A stretch of 64,000 nucleotides of DNA, from NCBI GenBank assembly GCA_001931535.1, contig CP016211.1, positions 2,322,501 to 2,386,500 of the forward strand. The letters are read 5' to 3'. Below are positions 51,658-61,900 of the stretch, one piece after another. Below the pieces are notes generated by a model. The model made no database searches. It saw nothing but the letters and a program-made list of their open reading frames with translations, and was not told where the DNA came from. The DNA comes from Minicystis rosea. Lineage in GTDB: Bacteria > Myxococcota_A > Polyangia > Polyangiales > Polyangiaceae. A program made the position numbers and the translations under genes. Numbering within the stretch: position 1 is the first letter of the stretch; every line of letters starts with the position of its first letter.

Positions 51658-52530
51658 ATGGCCGGCGACACCCGAACCTCGGACGACGCGCTCGACGCGG
51701 CGCTCGAGGTCGCGCGCGCGGCGTGGCCTGGAATCGAGGTCTCCGAGGAGGCTTTTCTCGCCCTCCTCGCCACCCACGCCTCGGGCCCCTCGGCGCGCCC
51801 GATCGCCGAGCTGCCGATCGCGGACCTCTGGCTCGCGCTCGCGTGCGCCCGCGGCGACGCGGGAGCGGTCCGCGCGCTCGAGGCCACCACATTTCCCGGT
51901 GCCCGGGCGGCGCTCGGGCGGATGGGGCTCTCCGCCGACGAGGTCACCGAGGTGCTGCAGGTCCTGCGGGAGCGGTTCCTCGTCGCGGACCCCGGCGAAG
52001 CGCCGCGCATCCTCGCGGCGGCCGCGCACGGCGATCTGCCCGGCATCGTCCGCGTCGCCGCGGTGCGCACCGCGCTCAACCTCCGCCGGCGCGATCATCG
52101 CTACGAGGCCGGCGACGAGCGCCTCGTCCACGAGCTCTGCCCCGCCGACGATCCCGAGCTCGCGGCCCTGAAAGAGCAGCACCGGGCCGCCTTCAAGAGC
52201 GCCCTCGAAGACGCGCTCGCGACCCTCGCCGCGCAGGATCGCAACGTGCTGCGCATGCACCTCCTCCACGGCCTCTCGATCGACGCCATCGGCGGCGCCT
52301 ACCAGGTCCATCGCGCCACCGCGGCGCGCTGGCTCGGCGCCATTCGCGAGAAGCTCGATCGCGAGACCCGGCGCCTCCTGCACGAGCGACGCGGCCTGAC
52401 CGATCCGGAGGTCGACAGCCTCGTCCGTCTGGTCGAGAGCCGCGTCGAGGTGAGCTTCCGCCGCGTCCTCGCGTCGAGCCCCGGAGAAAAAAGATCACGA
52501 TCGGATGCGACATCCTCCCGCAGCTCGTGA
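51658..52530 (+). CDS. Myxococcales-type sigma-70 factor, partner of the zinc-finger kinase
   Basis: 290 residues. The N-terminal ~110 residues are unusual for ECF factors, then a region 2-like segment (HGDLPGIVRVAAVRTALNLRRRDHRY) and region 4 HTH (ALATLAAQDRNVLRMHLLHGLSIDAIGGAYQVHRATAARWLGAIREKL) follow. This matches the 'RNA polymerase sigma-70 factor, Myxococcales family 1' (TIGR03001-like) as I recall it. The 27-bp spacing to the divergent kinase supports shared control. It ends just before a lipoprotein gene. Confidence 0.85.
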   Translation: MAGDTRTSDDALDAALEVARAAWPGIEVSEEAFLALLATHASGPSARPIAELPIADLWLALACARGDAGAVRALEATTFPGARAALGRMGLSADEVTEVLQVLRERFLVADPGEAPRILAAAAHGDLPGIVRVAAVRTALNLRRRDHRYEAGDERLVHELCPADDPELAALKEQHRAAFKSALEDALATLAAQDRNVLRMHLLHGLSIDAIGGAYQVHRATAARWLGAIREKLDRETRRLLHERRGLTDPEVDSLVRLVESRVEVSFRRVLASSPGEKRSRSDATSSRSS

Positions 52531-52588
52531 TCCCGTAGCGGAGCCCCCGGCGAGCCCGCCGCGGCCTCCTGCTTCGATCCGGAGGACC

Positions 52589-53137
52589 ATGAACGCTCGC
52601 ATCATCCTCGTCTTCGCCCTCGCTCTCCCACTCTCCGCCTGCGACAAGGGGACCGAGGCCGCGCCGCCTGCCAATGGCGCCGCGCCGAGCCCCAAGCAGC
52701 CCGCCGCGCCTCCCAACCCGCTCGCCGGCTGGACCGATGTCGACCTCGGCGCGAGCGGCTCCGCCTGGAAGGGTTGGCACGTGAAGGGCCCCCCGGGCGC
52801 GACGGTGAAGAAGGCCGCCGATGGGCTGGAGATCGCCGCGAAAGACGGTATCGGAATCGCCGTGAGCTTCACCTCCCTCTCGCTCGAGAGCACCGCCAAC
52901 CTCGTGAGAGAGGGGGTCAATTACGATCAGAAACCCGCCATCTTGCTGCAGAACAAAGAGCTCCTCGAATGGAGCAGCTCTTACAAGGACAAGAGCGGTC
53001 CGAAGACGACGTTCGGTTTTCACATGCTGGTGAAGACCTCGGGCATGACCGTGGGTTGCAGACACGTCACCGGCGTCCCCGAGCGCGCCAAGCTCGCGCC
53101 TCTCGAAGAGGCCTGCAAGACGCTCTCCAAGCGGTGA
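52589..53137 (+). CDS. Small lipoprotein, unknown function
   Basis: 182 residues, ATG preceded by GGAGGACC. Signal sequence IILVFALALPLSAC carries the lipid Cys near residue 18. A Pro/Ala linker follows, and the mature domain has VDLGASGSAWKGWHVKGPPG and a VKKAADGLEIAAKD-type beta strand pattern, ending with a two-Cys region (GCRHVTGVPERAKLAPLEEAC). No family was recognised. It is co-directional with the sigma factor, 58 nt downstream, so possibly part of its operon. Confidence 0.8.
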   Translation: MNARIILVFALALPLSACDKGTEAAPPANGAAPSPKQPAAPPNPLAGWTDVDLGASGSAWKGWHVKGPPGATVKKAADGLEIAAKDGIGIAVSFTSLSLESTANLVREGVNYDQKPAILLQNKELLEWSSSYKDKSGPKTTFGFHMLVKTSGMTVGCRHVTGVPERAKLAPLEEACKTLSKR

Positions 53138-53307
53138 GGGGCGCGAGGCGCCGGCCTCGTCAGGCGGGGATCCGGCGCTTCGATGCTCCACGATCTCGCC
53201 GCGCAGCTCGACTGAGATCGGTCTCGAGCGTCGCGAACAAGCTCTCGGCGCGCGCGGTTCGGCGCGAGGAATGTTAGAGTTCGCCTCGTTTGCGCCGAGA
53301 GGGTTTC

Positions 53308-54378
53308 ATGCCAGCAAGCGGATGTTCCGCGCCTCGTCCGTCGTTCACTCCAGTGGGCCACACGATCCTGGCGAGCACGGTCCGGGCGCTGGTGCGCTTC
53401 GGTGAGCGGCGCGGCCTCGATCGCAGCGAGCTGCTCACGGTCGTCGGCATCGACGAGGCCACCCTGGATGTCAGCGATGGCCGTGTCGCACGCGAATCGT
53501 ACGATGCCCTCTGGCGCGAGATGGATCAGTGCCTCGGCGATCCGGAGATCGGCCTCGCGCACGCCGAGTCGGACGTGCTCGACGGGGCGTACGGCGTGGT
53601 CGGTTTCCTCGCCATGACGAGCGCCACGGCGGGCGAGTCGATCGCGCGCGTGGTCGGTTTTCATTCGTTGCTCAAGGAGGACGCGGAGGTGCACCTGCTC
53701 CCGCGCGGGCACGACCTCGTTCTGGAGCAGCTCCCCCGCGCCGGTGTGGCGCCGTGGTCGCGGCCGGTGATCGAGCACGCGTTGGCTTCCTGGGCCGTCC
53801 TCGGTCGTCGCTGGACGGGCGGCGATTTCGCCGCGAAAGAGGTGCGCTTCCAGCACGCCCGGCCCAGGGACGTGAGCAGCTACGAGCGGGTCTTCGGTTG
53901 CCCGGTTCGCTTCGATCAACCGGTGAACGCGATCCACTTTCCGCGCGAGGCGCTGGCGCTGCGGCTCAGCACCTCGCAGCCGGCGCTGGCGACCTACCTC
54001 GAAAGCCTGGCGCGGGCGCAGCTCCAGAAGAGGACCCCGGGCGATCTCGCGGCGACGGTGCGGGAGGCGGTGCGCGACGCCCTGGCCGAGGGTGACGTGG
54101 ATCTACCGCGGATCGCGCGCCGGCTCGGGGTGAGCACGCGGACGTTGCAGCGCCGGTTGGATGTGCAGGGGCTCGTCTTCCGCAACCTGGTGGACGAGGT
54201 CCGGCGGCACGAGGCGATCGAGCTGCTCGAGTGGAGCAATCTGCCGTTGACGGCGGTGGGCGAGAAGCTCGGATACTCGGAGGCCAAGGCCTTTCGGCGA
54301 GCGTTTCGGCGGTGGACGGGGATGGCTCCCGCCGATTGGCGGAGAGGCCGCGAGCGGGCCGCGACGCCGGCGTTTTGA
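53308..54378 (+). CDS. AraC-family transcriptional regulator
   Basis: 356 residues; the ATG at 53308 was preferred over a TTG at 53290. Residues ~20-215 match the arabinose-binding-like N-terminal domain of one AraC subgroup (VGIDEATLDVSDGRVARESY, LGDPEIGLAHAE). Residues ~255-350 are the two-HTH DNA-binding domain (DLPRIARRLGVSTRTLQRRLD, LTAVGEKLGYSEAKAFRRAFRRWTGMAP). It lies 258 nt upstream of the lipid-synthase operon on the same strand and is the obvious candidate to control it. Confidence 0.92.
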   Translation: MPASGCSAPRPSFTPVGHTILASTVRALVRFGERRGLDRSELLTVVGIDEATLDVSDGRVARESYDALWREMDQCLGDPEIGLAHAESDVLDGAYGVVGFLAMTSATAGESIARVVGFHSLLKEDAEVHLLPRGHDLVLEQLPRAGVAPWSRPVIEHALASWAVLGRRWTGGDFAAKEVRFQHARPRDVSSYERVFGCPVRFDQPVNAIHFPREALALRLSTSQPALATYLESLARAQLQKRTPGDLAATVREAVRDALAEGDVDLPRIARRLGVSTRTLQRRLDVQGLVFRNLVDEVRRHEAIELLEWSNLPLTAVGEKLGYSEAKAFRRAFRRWTGMAPADWRRGRERAATPAF

Positions 54379-54636
54379 GAGGGCTGCTCTCTCTCGAGCG
54401 AGCAAACCTTTCGGGCGATCTCCGAGCGCGTCACATGCGGCCTCGCGCATCCGCGCGCGGTGACCGGCGAGCGCGTCGTTCGATGGGGCGTGTCCGATCG
54501 CGGGTGCAGGCGCGTGCCGCGAGGCGCGGCGTGATCTGCCCCTTCTTTGGCGCCCGCGGTCCTCCCGCCGCGCGCCCCTTCGACACCACCATGCACCTCA
54601 GGCTCGGGCTGCCGAGCCCAAACATCGGAGTGAGCG

Positions 54637-55929
54637 ATGCAGGAGCGTGAGGTGTTCGAACGTGTCGTGGATTGTCTCGAGCGTGCCACGCGGTACCCAC
54701 GCTCTCTCCTGACGGCCGAGGCCGACCTCGCCGACGATCTCGGGATCGACTCGGTCAAGCAGGTCGAGATCGTCGTCACGATCGAGGCGGCTTTCGGTAT
54801 TCGCCTCGAGCGCGCGCAGGCCACCAAAGCGAAGACGATCGCGGACGTGGCGAGGATCGTCCGCGCGGCGGTCGACGCGAGCGGCTCGCCGGCCGCTTCA
54901 TCCGTCTCCGCGCCGCCCACCGTCGCGCAGCCGTCGCCGCGGGCCACCCGCGTCGCGGAGGCCGCGCGCGCGGTCGCGGCTCCGCCGGCTCGCGCTGCGC
55001 AGGAACCGATCGCGGCACCCGCGGCGCAGATGCGACATGCGTCCGATGTCGTGCCTTCGAGCTCGGTGCGTCGCGATGCCGGCGCGCGCAAGCGCTTCGA
55101 AGGGAGCGGACCTCGCCAGCTCGAAGGCCGCATCGCGCTCGTGACCGGCTCGGGTCGCGGGCTCGGTCGCACGGTCGCGGAGCTCCTCGCGCGACGGGGC
55201 GCGACGGTGGTGGTCAACTCGTTCCACTCCCGCGACATGGGGGAGCGCACGGCGGCGGAGATCGAGCGCCTCGGCGGCAAGGCGATCCATCTCTGGGGCT
55301 CCGTCGCCAACGCGGATCACGTCGACCGGATCTTCGACGAGATCGACCAGCGCTTCGGCGGCCTCGACGTGCTCGTGTGCAACGCATCCGATGGGCGCAT
55401 CGGTTCCTTCCTCGAGATGACGAGCGAGGACTGGGACCGCGCGTTCCGGACCAACGTCGTCGGCCATCACGCCTGCGCGCGCCGCGCCGCCTCGCTGATG
55501 GCCGTGCGCGGCGGCGGTTCGATCGTCACCATGTCGACGGTCGGCGCGCACGATTACGTGCGCGGCTTCGGCTGCCAGGGGGTCGCCAAGGCGGCCGTCG
55601 AGGCGATGACCCGCTATCTCGCGTGCGAGCTCGCGCCGTACAACATCCGCACCAACTGCGTGGCCGCCGGGCCGGTCTATGGGCCGCTCCTCGATCAGCT
55701 CGCCCAGGACCGCGAGACGAAGGCGCACTGGGAGGCGATGACGCCGGGCGGTGCGCTCTGCGATCCGCTCGACATCGCGCGTGCGATCGCGTTCCTCGCC
55801 AGCGACGACGCGGAGGCGATCAACGGCGCGGTGTGGTCCGTCGATCGCGGGTTCTCGGCGCACGCCGACGGCCGGCTCGTCACGCCGGGGATCGAGCCTC
55901 TCGCGAAGAAGCTCCGGGTGGCGCCATGA
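54637..55929 (+). CDS. Acyl carrier protein fused to a FabL-like reductase
   Basis: 430 residues; GGAGTGAG precedes the ATG. Residues 1-80 are an ACP with the phosphopantetheine Ser39 in DDLGIDSVKQVE. A Pro/Ala linker leads to an SDR domain (~155-425): LVTGSGRGLG cofactor loop, VCNASDG, YLACELAPYNIRTNCVAAG, SDDAEAINGAVWSVDRGF. The order and end segment resemble FabL-type enoyl-ACP reductases. The position of the FabL catalytic Tyr (Y-x6-K) is Phe311 before Lys318, and the classical YxxxK position is Gln314, so normal proton donation looks absent. Its stop overlaps the synthase start by ATGA. It probably feeds the single ACP used by the synthase, since that protein has none. Confidence 0.9.
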   Translation: MQEREVFERVVDCLERATRYPRSLLTAEADLADDLGIDSVKQVEIVVTIEAAFGIRLERAQATKAKTIADVARIVRAAVDASGSPAASSVSAPPTVAQPSPRATRVAEAARAVAAPPARAAQEPIAAPAAQMRHASDVVPSSSVRRDAGARKRFEGSGPRQLEGRIALVTGSGRGLGRTVAELLARRGATVVVNSFHSRDMGERTAAEIERLGGKAIHLWGSVANADHVDRIFDEIDQRFGGLDVLVCNASDGRIGSFLEMTSEDWDRAFRTNVVGHHACARRAASLMAVRGGGSIVTMSTVGAHDYVRGFGCQGVAKAAVEAMTRYLACELAPYNIRTNCVAAGPVYGPLLDQLAQDRETKAHWEAMTPGGALCDPLDIARAIAFLASDDAEAINGAVWSVDRGFSAHADGRLVTPGIEPLAKKLRVAP

Positions 55930-58900
55930 GCTACTTCGCCGCGCCGTACACGATTCATTTCGACGACACGATGGCGTACGGCAGCCATCACTTCCTCACC
56001 GCGTTCAAGCTCCAGTGCGCGGCGCGCGAATCGCTCCTCTTCGGGCGGTGGATCTTCGGTGCGCCCGGTGTCGAAGCGGACCTCTCGCGGATCCATCTGC
56101 TGACGGGGGAGGCCTACGCGCGCAACATCCGGCCGGCGCGGCTGGGCGAGCGCTTGGTCGTCCTTGCCACCGTCGAGGAGCGGGGGCGCGTCAGCCTTCG
56201 CTTCTGCTTCCGCGTCTTGAACGCCCACGGCGAGCCCGTCGTGTGCGGTTTTCAGACCATCCTCTGCGCCGCTGCCGCGACGGGTGAGCTCACGCCGTTT
56301 CCCGACGCGATGATGCACGCCTTCGAGCAGCTCGTGGAGCTCGACGAGGTGCTCGCGGAGCGCTCGTTCCGCGAGCGGGTGCTCGCGGGCGGCGGCGCGG
56401 TCGAGGCGCTCTTCGACGCGGACACCCGCGCGCTGGCCCGCGCCTATCTTGCGGCCGCCCCCGAGCAGACGCCGCAGATCCTTCCGCGTCGGCCGAGCGA
56501 GGTCGCGTCGGTGGTGGCGAGCCGAGCCTGCGAGCCCGAGCCGTCCGCGGCCGCCGTGGAAGACGTCTCGGAGCCCGAGGCATGGGTGTTCTCGGGGCAG
56601 GGCACCTTCGACGCCGCGCTCCTCTCGGCGCGCGTCGCGGCCGATCCAGGAGCGCGCATGGAGCTCGACGAGGCGGCGCGCATCGCGTGCGCTTCGCTCC
56701 AGGGTGATGCCGCGGCGCTGCTCGGCGGCGATGGCGAGGCCTGCCGCCGCGCCGCGCTCGAGTGCCCGGATCTCGAGCAGGTGGGGATCTTCGTTCAGAA
56801 CGTGCTCGGTGCACGGCAGCGCCTGCGGACCCACGGCGCGCCCGCGGCGTTGGTGGGTCACAGCTTCGGCGAGATCGCGGCGCTGTCGGTCTCCGGTGCG
56901 TTCGATCTGGTGACCGGGGTGCGCGTGGTCTGCGCGCGGGTCGCGGCGGTCGCGAGCCTCGGCTCCGAGCAAGGGGGGATCCTCGCCGTCGCGCTCGATC
57001 GCGAGAGCGCTCGCGGCTGGATCGAACGGATGGGCCTCGACGAGGTCTTCGTGGCCGGCCGCAACCACGCGAGCCAGACCGTGATCTCGGGGCCGGCACC
57101 GGCGCTCTCGGTCCTCGAGGAGGCGCTTCGTGCGGCCTCGGTCGGCGCGGTGCGTGTCCCTTCGCCGGCGGCGTTTCATCATCCCATGCTCCTCCCGGCT
57201 GCCGCCGAGTGGCGCCGATCCTTGCGCGGGCTTTCGCTCCAGAGGCCAGCGCTCTGCGTCTATTCGCCCATCGGCCGCCGGCTGATCGCCGACGACGATC
57301 TCGCCGTCACGCTCTCCGCGCAGCTCGTACGGCCCTTCGATCTTCAGGGCGCGCTCGCCGATCTCGTGCGCGTCGGCATTCGTGCCTTCGTCGACTGCGG
57401 GACGACCGGCTCTCTCGAGCGGCTCGTCCGCCGCGCGGCAGGCGAGGGCGCGCGCGTGGAGCGGGTGGCCCCGCACCATCGAACCGAAGAGGCGGCTCCT
57501 CCTCGCGTCGCAGCAGCGATCGAGACCTGCCCGCGCGCGCCGGTGGCGATCGTCGGCGGTGGATGTCTGCTGCCGGGGGGAGCACGCGATGCCGTGTCGC
57601 TCTTCGACAACCTCCTTCACGAGGTCGGCGGCATCGTCGATTTGCGCGAGCGGGATCCTCACTGGGCCGACGAGCTCTTCTCGGATGAGCCGGCTCCGGA
57701 TCGCTCGACGTCGGCGCTCGCCGGGATGGTTCACGACGATGACCTCGTCGCGCCCGAAGGCGTCCCCGAGAGCCTCTTCGCGCGTTACGATCGCGCCCAG
57801 AAGATCCTCGCGATCTCCCTCGCGCAATGCCGCGCGCAGTTGCCGGCGCAAGCGCGGCTGCGCTGCCTCGTCGGCTGCACGGCGGACGGCTTCGATGCAC
57901 ACGACACCGCCGCGGCCGTGGCTGCGGCGGGCGTCGATCCCACGGTCCCCGAGATCGCTCATCGGCTCGGTCTGGATGCCGAGGGCAGCGCGGAGGCATA
58001 CCCCGCGATCGCGCGCGTGGTCGCCGACGTCCTCGGTGATCACGCCGAGGTCGTGCTCGTGGACGCGGCGTGCGCGTCCTCGCTCTACTGCGTGGCGCTC
58101 GGGATGCGCGCGCTCGAGGTGGGCGAGGTCGACGTCGTCCTGGCGGGCGGGATCTTCAGCCCTGGGCCCGGCAACAGCTGCCTCTTCTCGCAATTTCGCG
58201 GGCTCTCTGCGACCGGCGTTCGCCCCTTCGATGCCAGCGCGGACGGCGTCGTCTTCGGAGAGGGAGGGGCGTTCGTGGTGCTGCGCCGCCTCGACGAAGC
58301 AGAGCGCGAGGGGGTCGTGATCCGCGCCGTGCTGCGCGGCGCGGGCCTGGCCAGCGACGGGCTCAGCGCATCGGCGAACGTGCCGCGATCGCGCGGGCAG
58401 GTGCTCGCGATGAAGCGTTGCCACGAGGTCTATGGTCTCGACGCGGCCGATGTGGAGATGGTCGAGGCGCACGGCACCGGCACGCCGGTGGGCGACTCCA
58501 CCGAGCTGCGCTCGCTCCAGGCGTTCTTCGCCGGCAAGGACCGCTGTCCGCTCGTGGTGCGGAGCCTCAAGGCGCTCCTCGGGCACACGGGGTGGGCGGC
58601 GGGGACCGCGTCGATCCTCGCGACGTGCGAGGCGATCCGCCGGAACGTGATCGCGCCGCAATCGAAGCACGGCGCGCCGAGCGAAGCGCTGCGCGAGGCG
58701 GGCGGGTTGCTCTCGATCTCACCGCGAAGCGAGGCGTGGCCGACCACGCGCAGGCGCGCGGCGGTCAACGGCTTCGGCTTCGGCGGCGCGGACGCGCAGG
58801 TCGTGCTCGAGGCCTACCGGCCCGGCGCGCTGCGCGGACCGGACGTCACGCCGGAGGCGAGTGAGCTCGTCGTGGTCGCGACGAGCTCGCTCTTTCCGAC

Positions 58901-61900
58901 CGAAGACGGCGCGGTAGAGCATCGCTTCACGACGGGAGCAGCATTCGATCGCCGGCGTGTCGGCCTGCCCGCAGGTGTTCATGTCCTGCCGGACCTCGCC
59001 GAGGACATGGACGTCACGCAGAGCCTGCTCCTCCACGCCGTCTCCTCGACCCTCGACGCGCTGCCGGATCGCGGCGCGGGCATTCGGGAGGAGGTCGCGC
59101 TCGTGGTCGCGATGGATGGCAAGACGGAGCGCGGGGTCGACGCGACGCTGCGCGTGCTCGGATCGCGGCTCGCGCGTGTGCTCCACGGGACGCCGGCCGC
59201 CGCGCGTGTGACGGAGGCCGCGGCCGCGATCCGCGCTTCGGGCCCCTACACCCTGCAAGGGATGATGCCGAACGTCGCCGCCGGGCGCGCAGCCTCGCGG
59301 CTCGATCTCGCGGGGCCCAACTTCGTCGTGAACGCGGGCCGCTCTTCGCTCGATGCGTCCTTGGGTGCGGCATCGCTCCTCCTCGGCGATTCGGCGCGGG
59401 TCGTCATCGTCTCCGCCGTCTGCGCGTCGCGCCACGCGCCGCGTTCCTCGAAGCCCATCGGCGAGGCGGTCGTGAGCTTCGCCGTCACCACGCCGGCCCT
59501 CGCCGCGTCGCTCGGGCTTCCGGTGCTCGCGCGCCTCGCTCGGGGCGAGCCTCGAGGTCTCCTCCGAACGGCAGGTGAGGGGCCCTTCGATCGGCGCGCT
59601 GCCGAGGGCGCGACCGAGCTGCTCGAAGCGCTCGAGGACGCGAGGCGTGGAGCGATCTCTTCGGTCACGTTCGCGCACGGAGGGACCTGGACTATCTCTC
59701 CTCCGAACGCGCCGGCACGCGCTATCGAGAGCGATCTCGCAAGCGACGACGAACCGATCGTCACCTTCTACGAGCCGGTGTGGGTGGAGGCACCGCTCGA
59801 CGATCGCGGCATCCGCCGATGCCGCACGGCTCTCGTCGTTGCTCCTGCGCATCTCGCAGGCGAGCTGCTGGAGCACGCGGCCATCCTTGCAGACGAGGTG
59901 AAGCTCGTCGTGCCCGCGGGCACGTGGGCCACCGATGCGAGAGCGTTGCGGGTCGACGTACGCGACGAAGCCGCCGCCGAGGCCGCGCTCGGCGCGCTCG
60001 ATGGCTTCATGCCCGAGCTGATCCTGATGGTGGAGCGCCCTCGCTCGTGGGACCTCGCCGGCGCGCTCACCGAGGCTCACGCCGCGCGAGACGTGCTCGC
60101 ACTCTCGATGCTCGTGGCCCGGCGCTGGGTCTCTGCGCTCGAGGAAGGCGCGATCGATCTCGTCAGCCTCTGCCTTCACGGGGTCGACGAGAGCGGGCTC
60201 CTCCATCCAGCGTCCGGTGGGCTCGCGGGCATGCTCAAGTCCTTCGGGCGCGAGCTCTCCCGCGCTCGTGTCCGCCCGTTGGTGACGAGCGCGACGTCGG
60301 TCGGGGAGGGACTCGCTTTCGTGGCCCGCGAGCGCGCACAGGCGACCGAGGCGTGCGAAGAGGTCGGCGACATTTGCGGCGCGCGCTGCGTCCGGCGCCT
60401 GCGCAAGCTCACCCGAGGATCGACGGAGCCCGAGGGCAGCGTGCTCGGTCCGCGTTCGGTCGTCGTCGCCACGGGAGGCGCGCGCGGTGTCACCGCGGTG
60501 CTGGTGGAGGCGCTCCTCCGTCGCTACGGATGCACGGTCGTCGCGCTCGGCCGCTCGGTCCCCGAGGCGCCGCCGGCCGACTTCGGGACCGAGGCCGCGG
60601 AGCGGCGTTTCTACGCCGAGGCGCTCGCGGCGGATCCCACGCTGCGTCCGTCGACCCTGCGCGCCCGCTTCGCTCGCCGCCGAGCGGCATGGGAAGCGTG
60701 GCGCGAGCGCGAGCGCTTCGCCGCGCTCCCCGGGCGCTTCGTCTATCACTCCGTCGACATCACCGACCGCGCCGACACCGCGCGGGCGCTCGGCGAGATC
60801 GCGGAGCGCCACGGCGAGGTCGATCTCGTCCTCCACGGCGCGGGAGTCCAGTTCTCTGCGCGGCTCGAGCGCCGCAAGCTCGACGAGATCCAGCAGACGA
60901 TCGACGTCAAGCTGAGCGGCCTCTACCACCTCCAGGAGGTCCTCCGCGCGCGCCGGGGGCGCGACGTGCCCGTGCACGCGCTGACCTCCGCGTACAGCTT
61001 CTTCGGCAACGACGGGCAGCCCGATTACGGCGCGGCGAACGAGATCCTCGACCGCCTCTGCGCGTTCGCCTCGGCGCGCACCGATCGTCCTTGGAAGAGC
61101 ATCGGATGGCTCGCGTGGGACGGCATCGGGATGACGCGAGGCAGTGAGTACGGCGCGCTCGCTAAAGAGCGCGGGCTCTCCGCGATCGGTCCGGCGCAGG
61201 GCCAACGACTCTTTCTCGATGTGATCGAGGGCCGGACGCAGGCCTCGATTCACGTCCAGCTCACCGACGCCGAGCGCACGCGATATGGGATCCGCGTCGT
61301 CGATCGCCACCTCGCGGTCGACCCGCGCGATCTCCCCTGCCTCCCGCACCACCTCGTGCGCGGTCGGCCAACGCTCCCCGGCGCCTTCGCGCTCGAGCGC
61401 TTCGTGCGCGCCGTCGAGCTCGGCGACGCGGACGCTCGCGCCGGCGCTGCGGCCGGAACCGCGCGCGCGGATACGGTGGTCCTCGAGAAGATCCGCTTCT
61501 CGCGCTTCGTGCGGCTCGGAGACGCGCGCGACACCCCGGTGCGCGTCTCTCTGTCGCGCGACGCGCGTGGCGAATGGTGGGGCGCGAAGCTCGTCGGCGA
61601 TCTCGTGCACCCGAGCGGTCACGTCCTCGAGCGCGACCTGAGCTTCTGCGAGGCGCTCTTGAGCCTGCGATCCAGCGAGGACGCGGAACCGCCGAGCCTC
61701 ACCCGCGGAAGGCCGCGCCATCCGGCGCGCGATCCGTATTGTCAGCGCGTCGACGGTCGTGCGGCCCACGTCGCGCTCTCGGGGCCTTTCGATTGTCTCC
61801 GGGAGATCGAGGTCGGTGCGGACGGGAGGCAAGCGATCTTCGTCCCCCCGCGCGATCACGCCGACTGCCTCGGCGAGGCCTTGCCCGCGCTTCTCCTCGA

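Noticed and set aside
54672..55925. Upstream extension of the synthase frame over the ACP-SDR gene
   Set aside because: Out of phase with the ACP gene and Arg/Ala-rich; the ATGA overlap at 55926 and the hotdog start are better.
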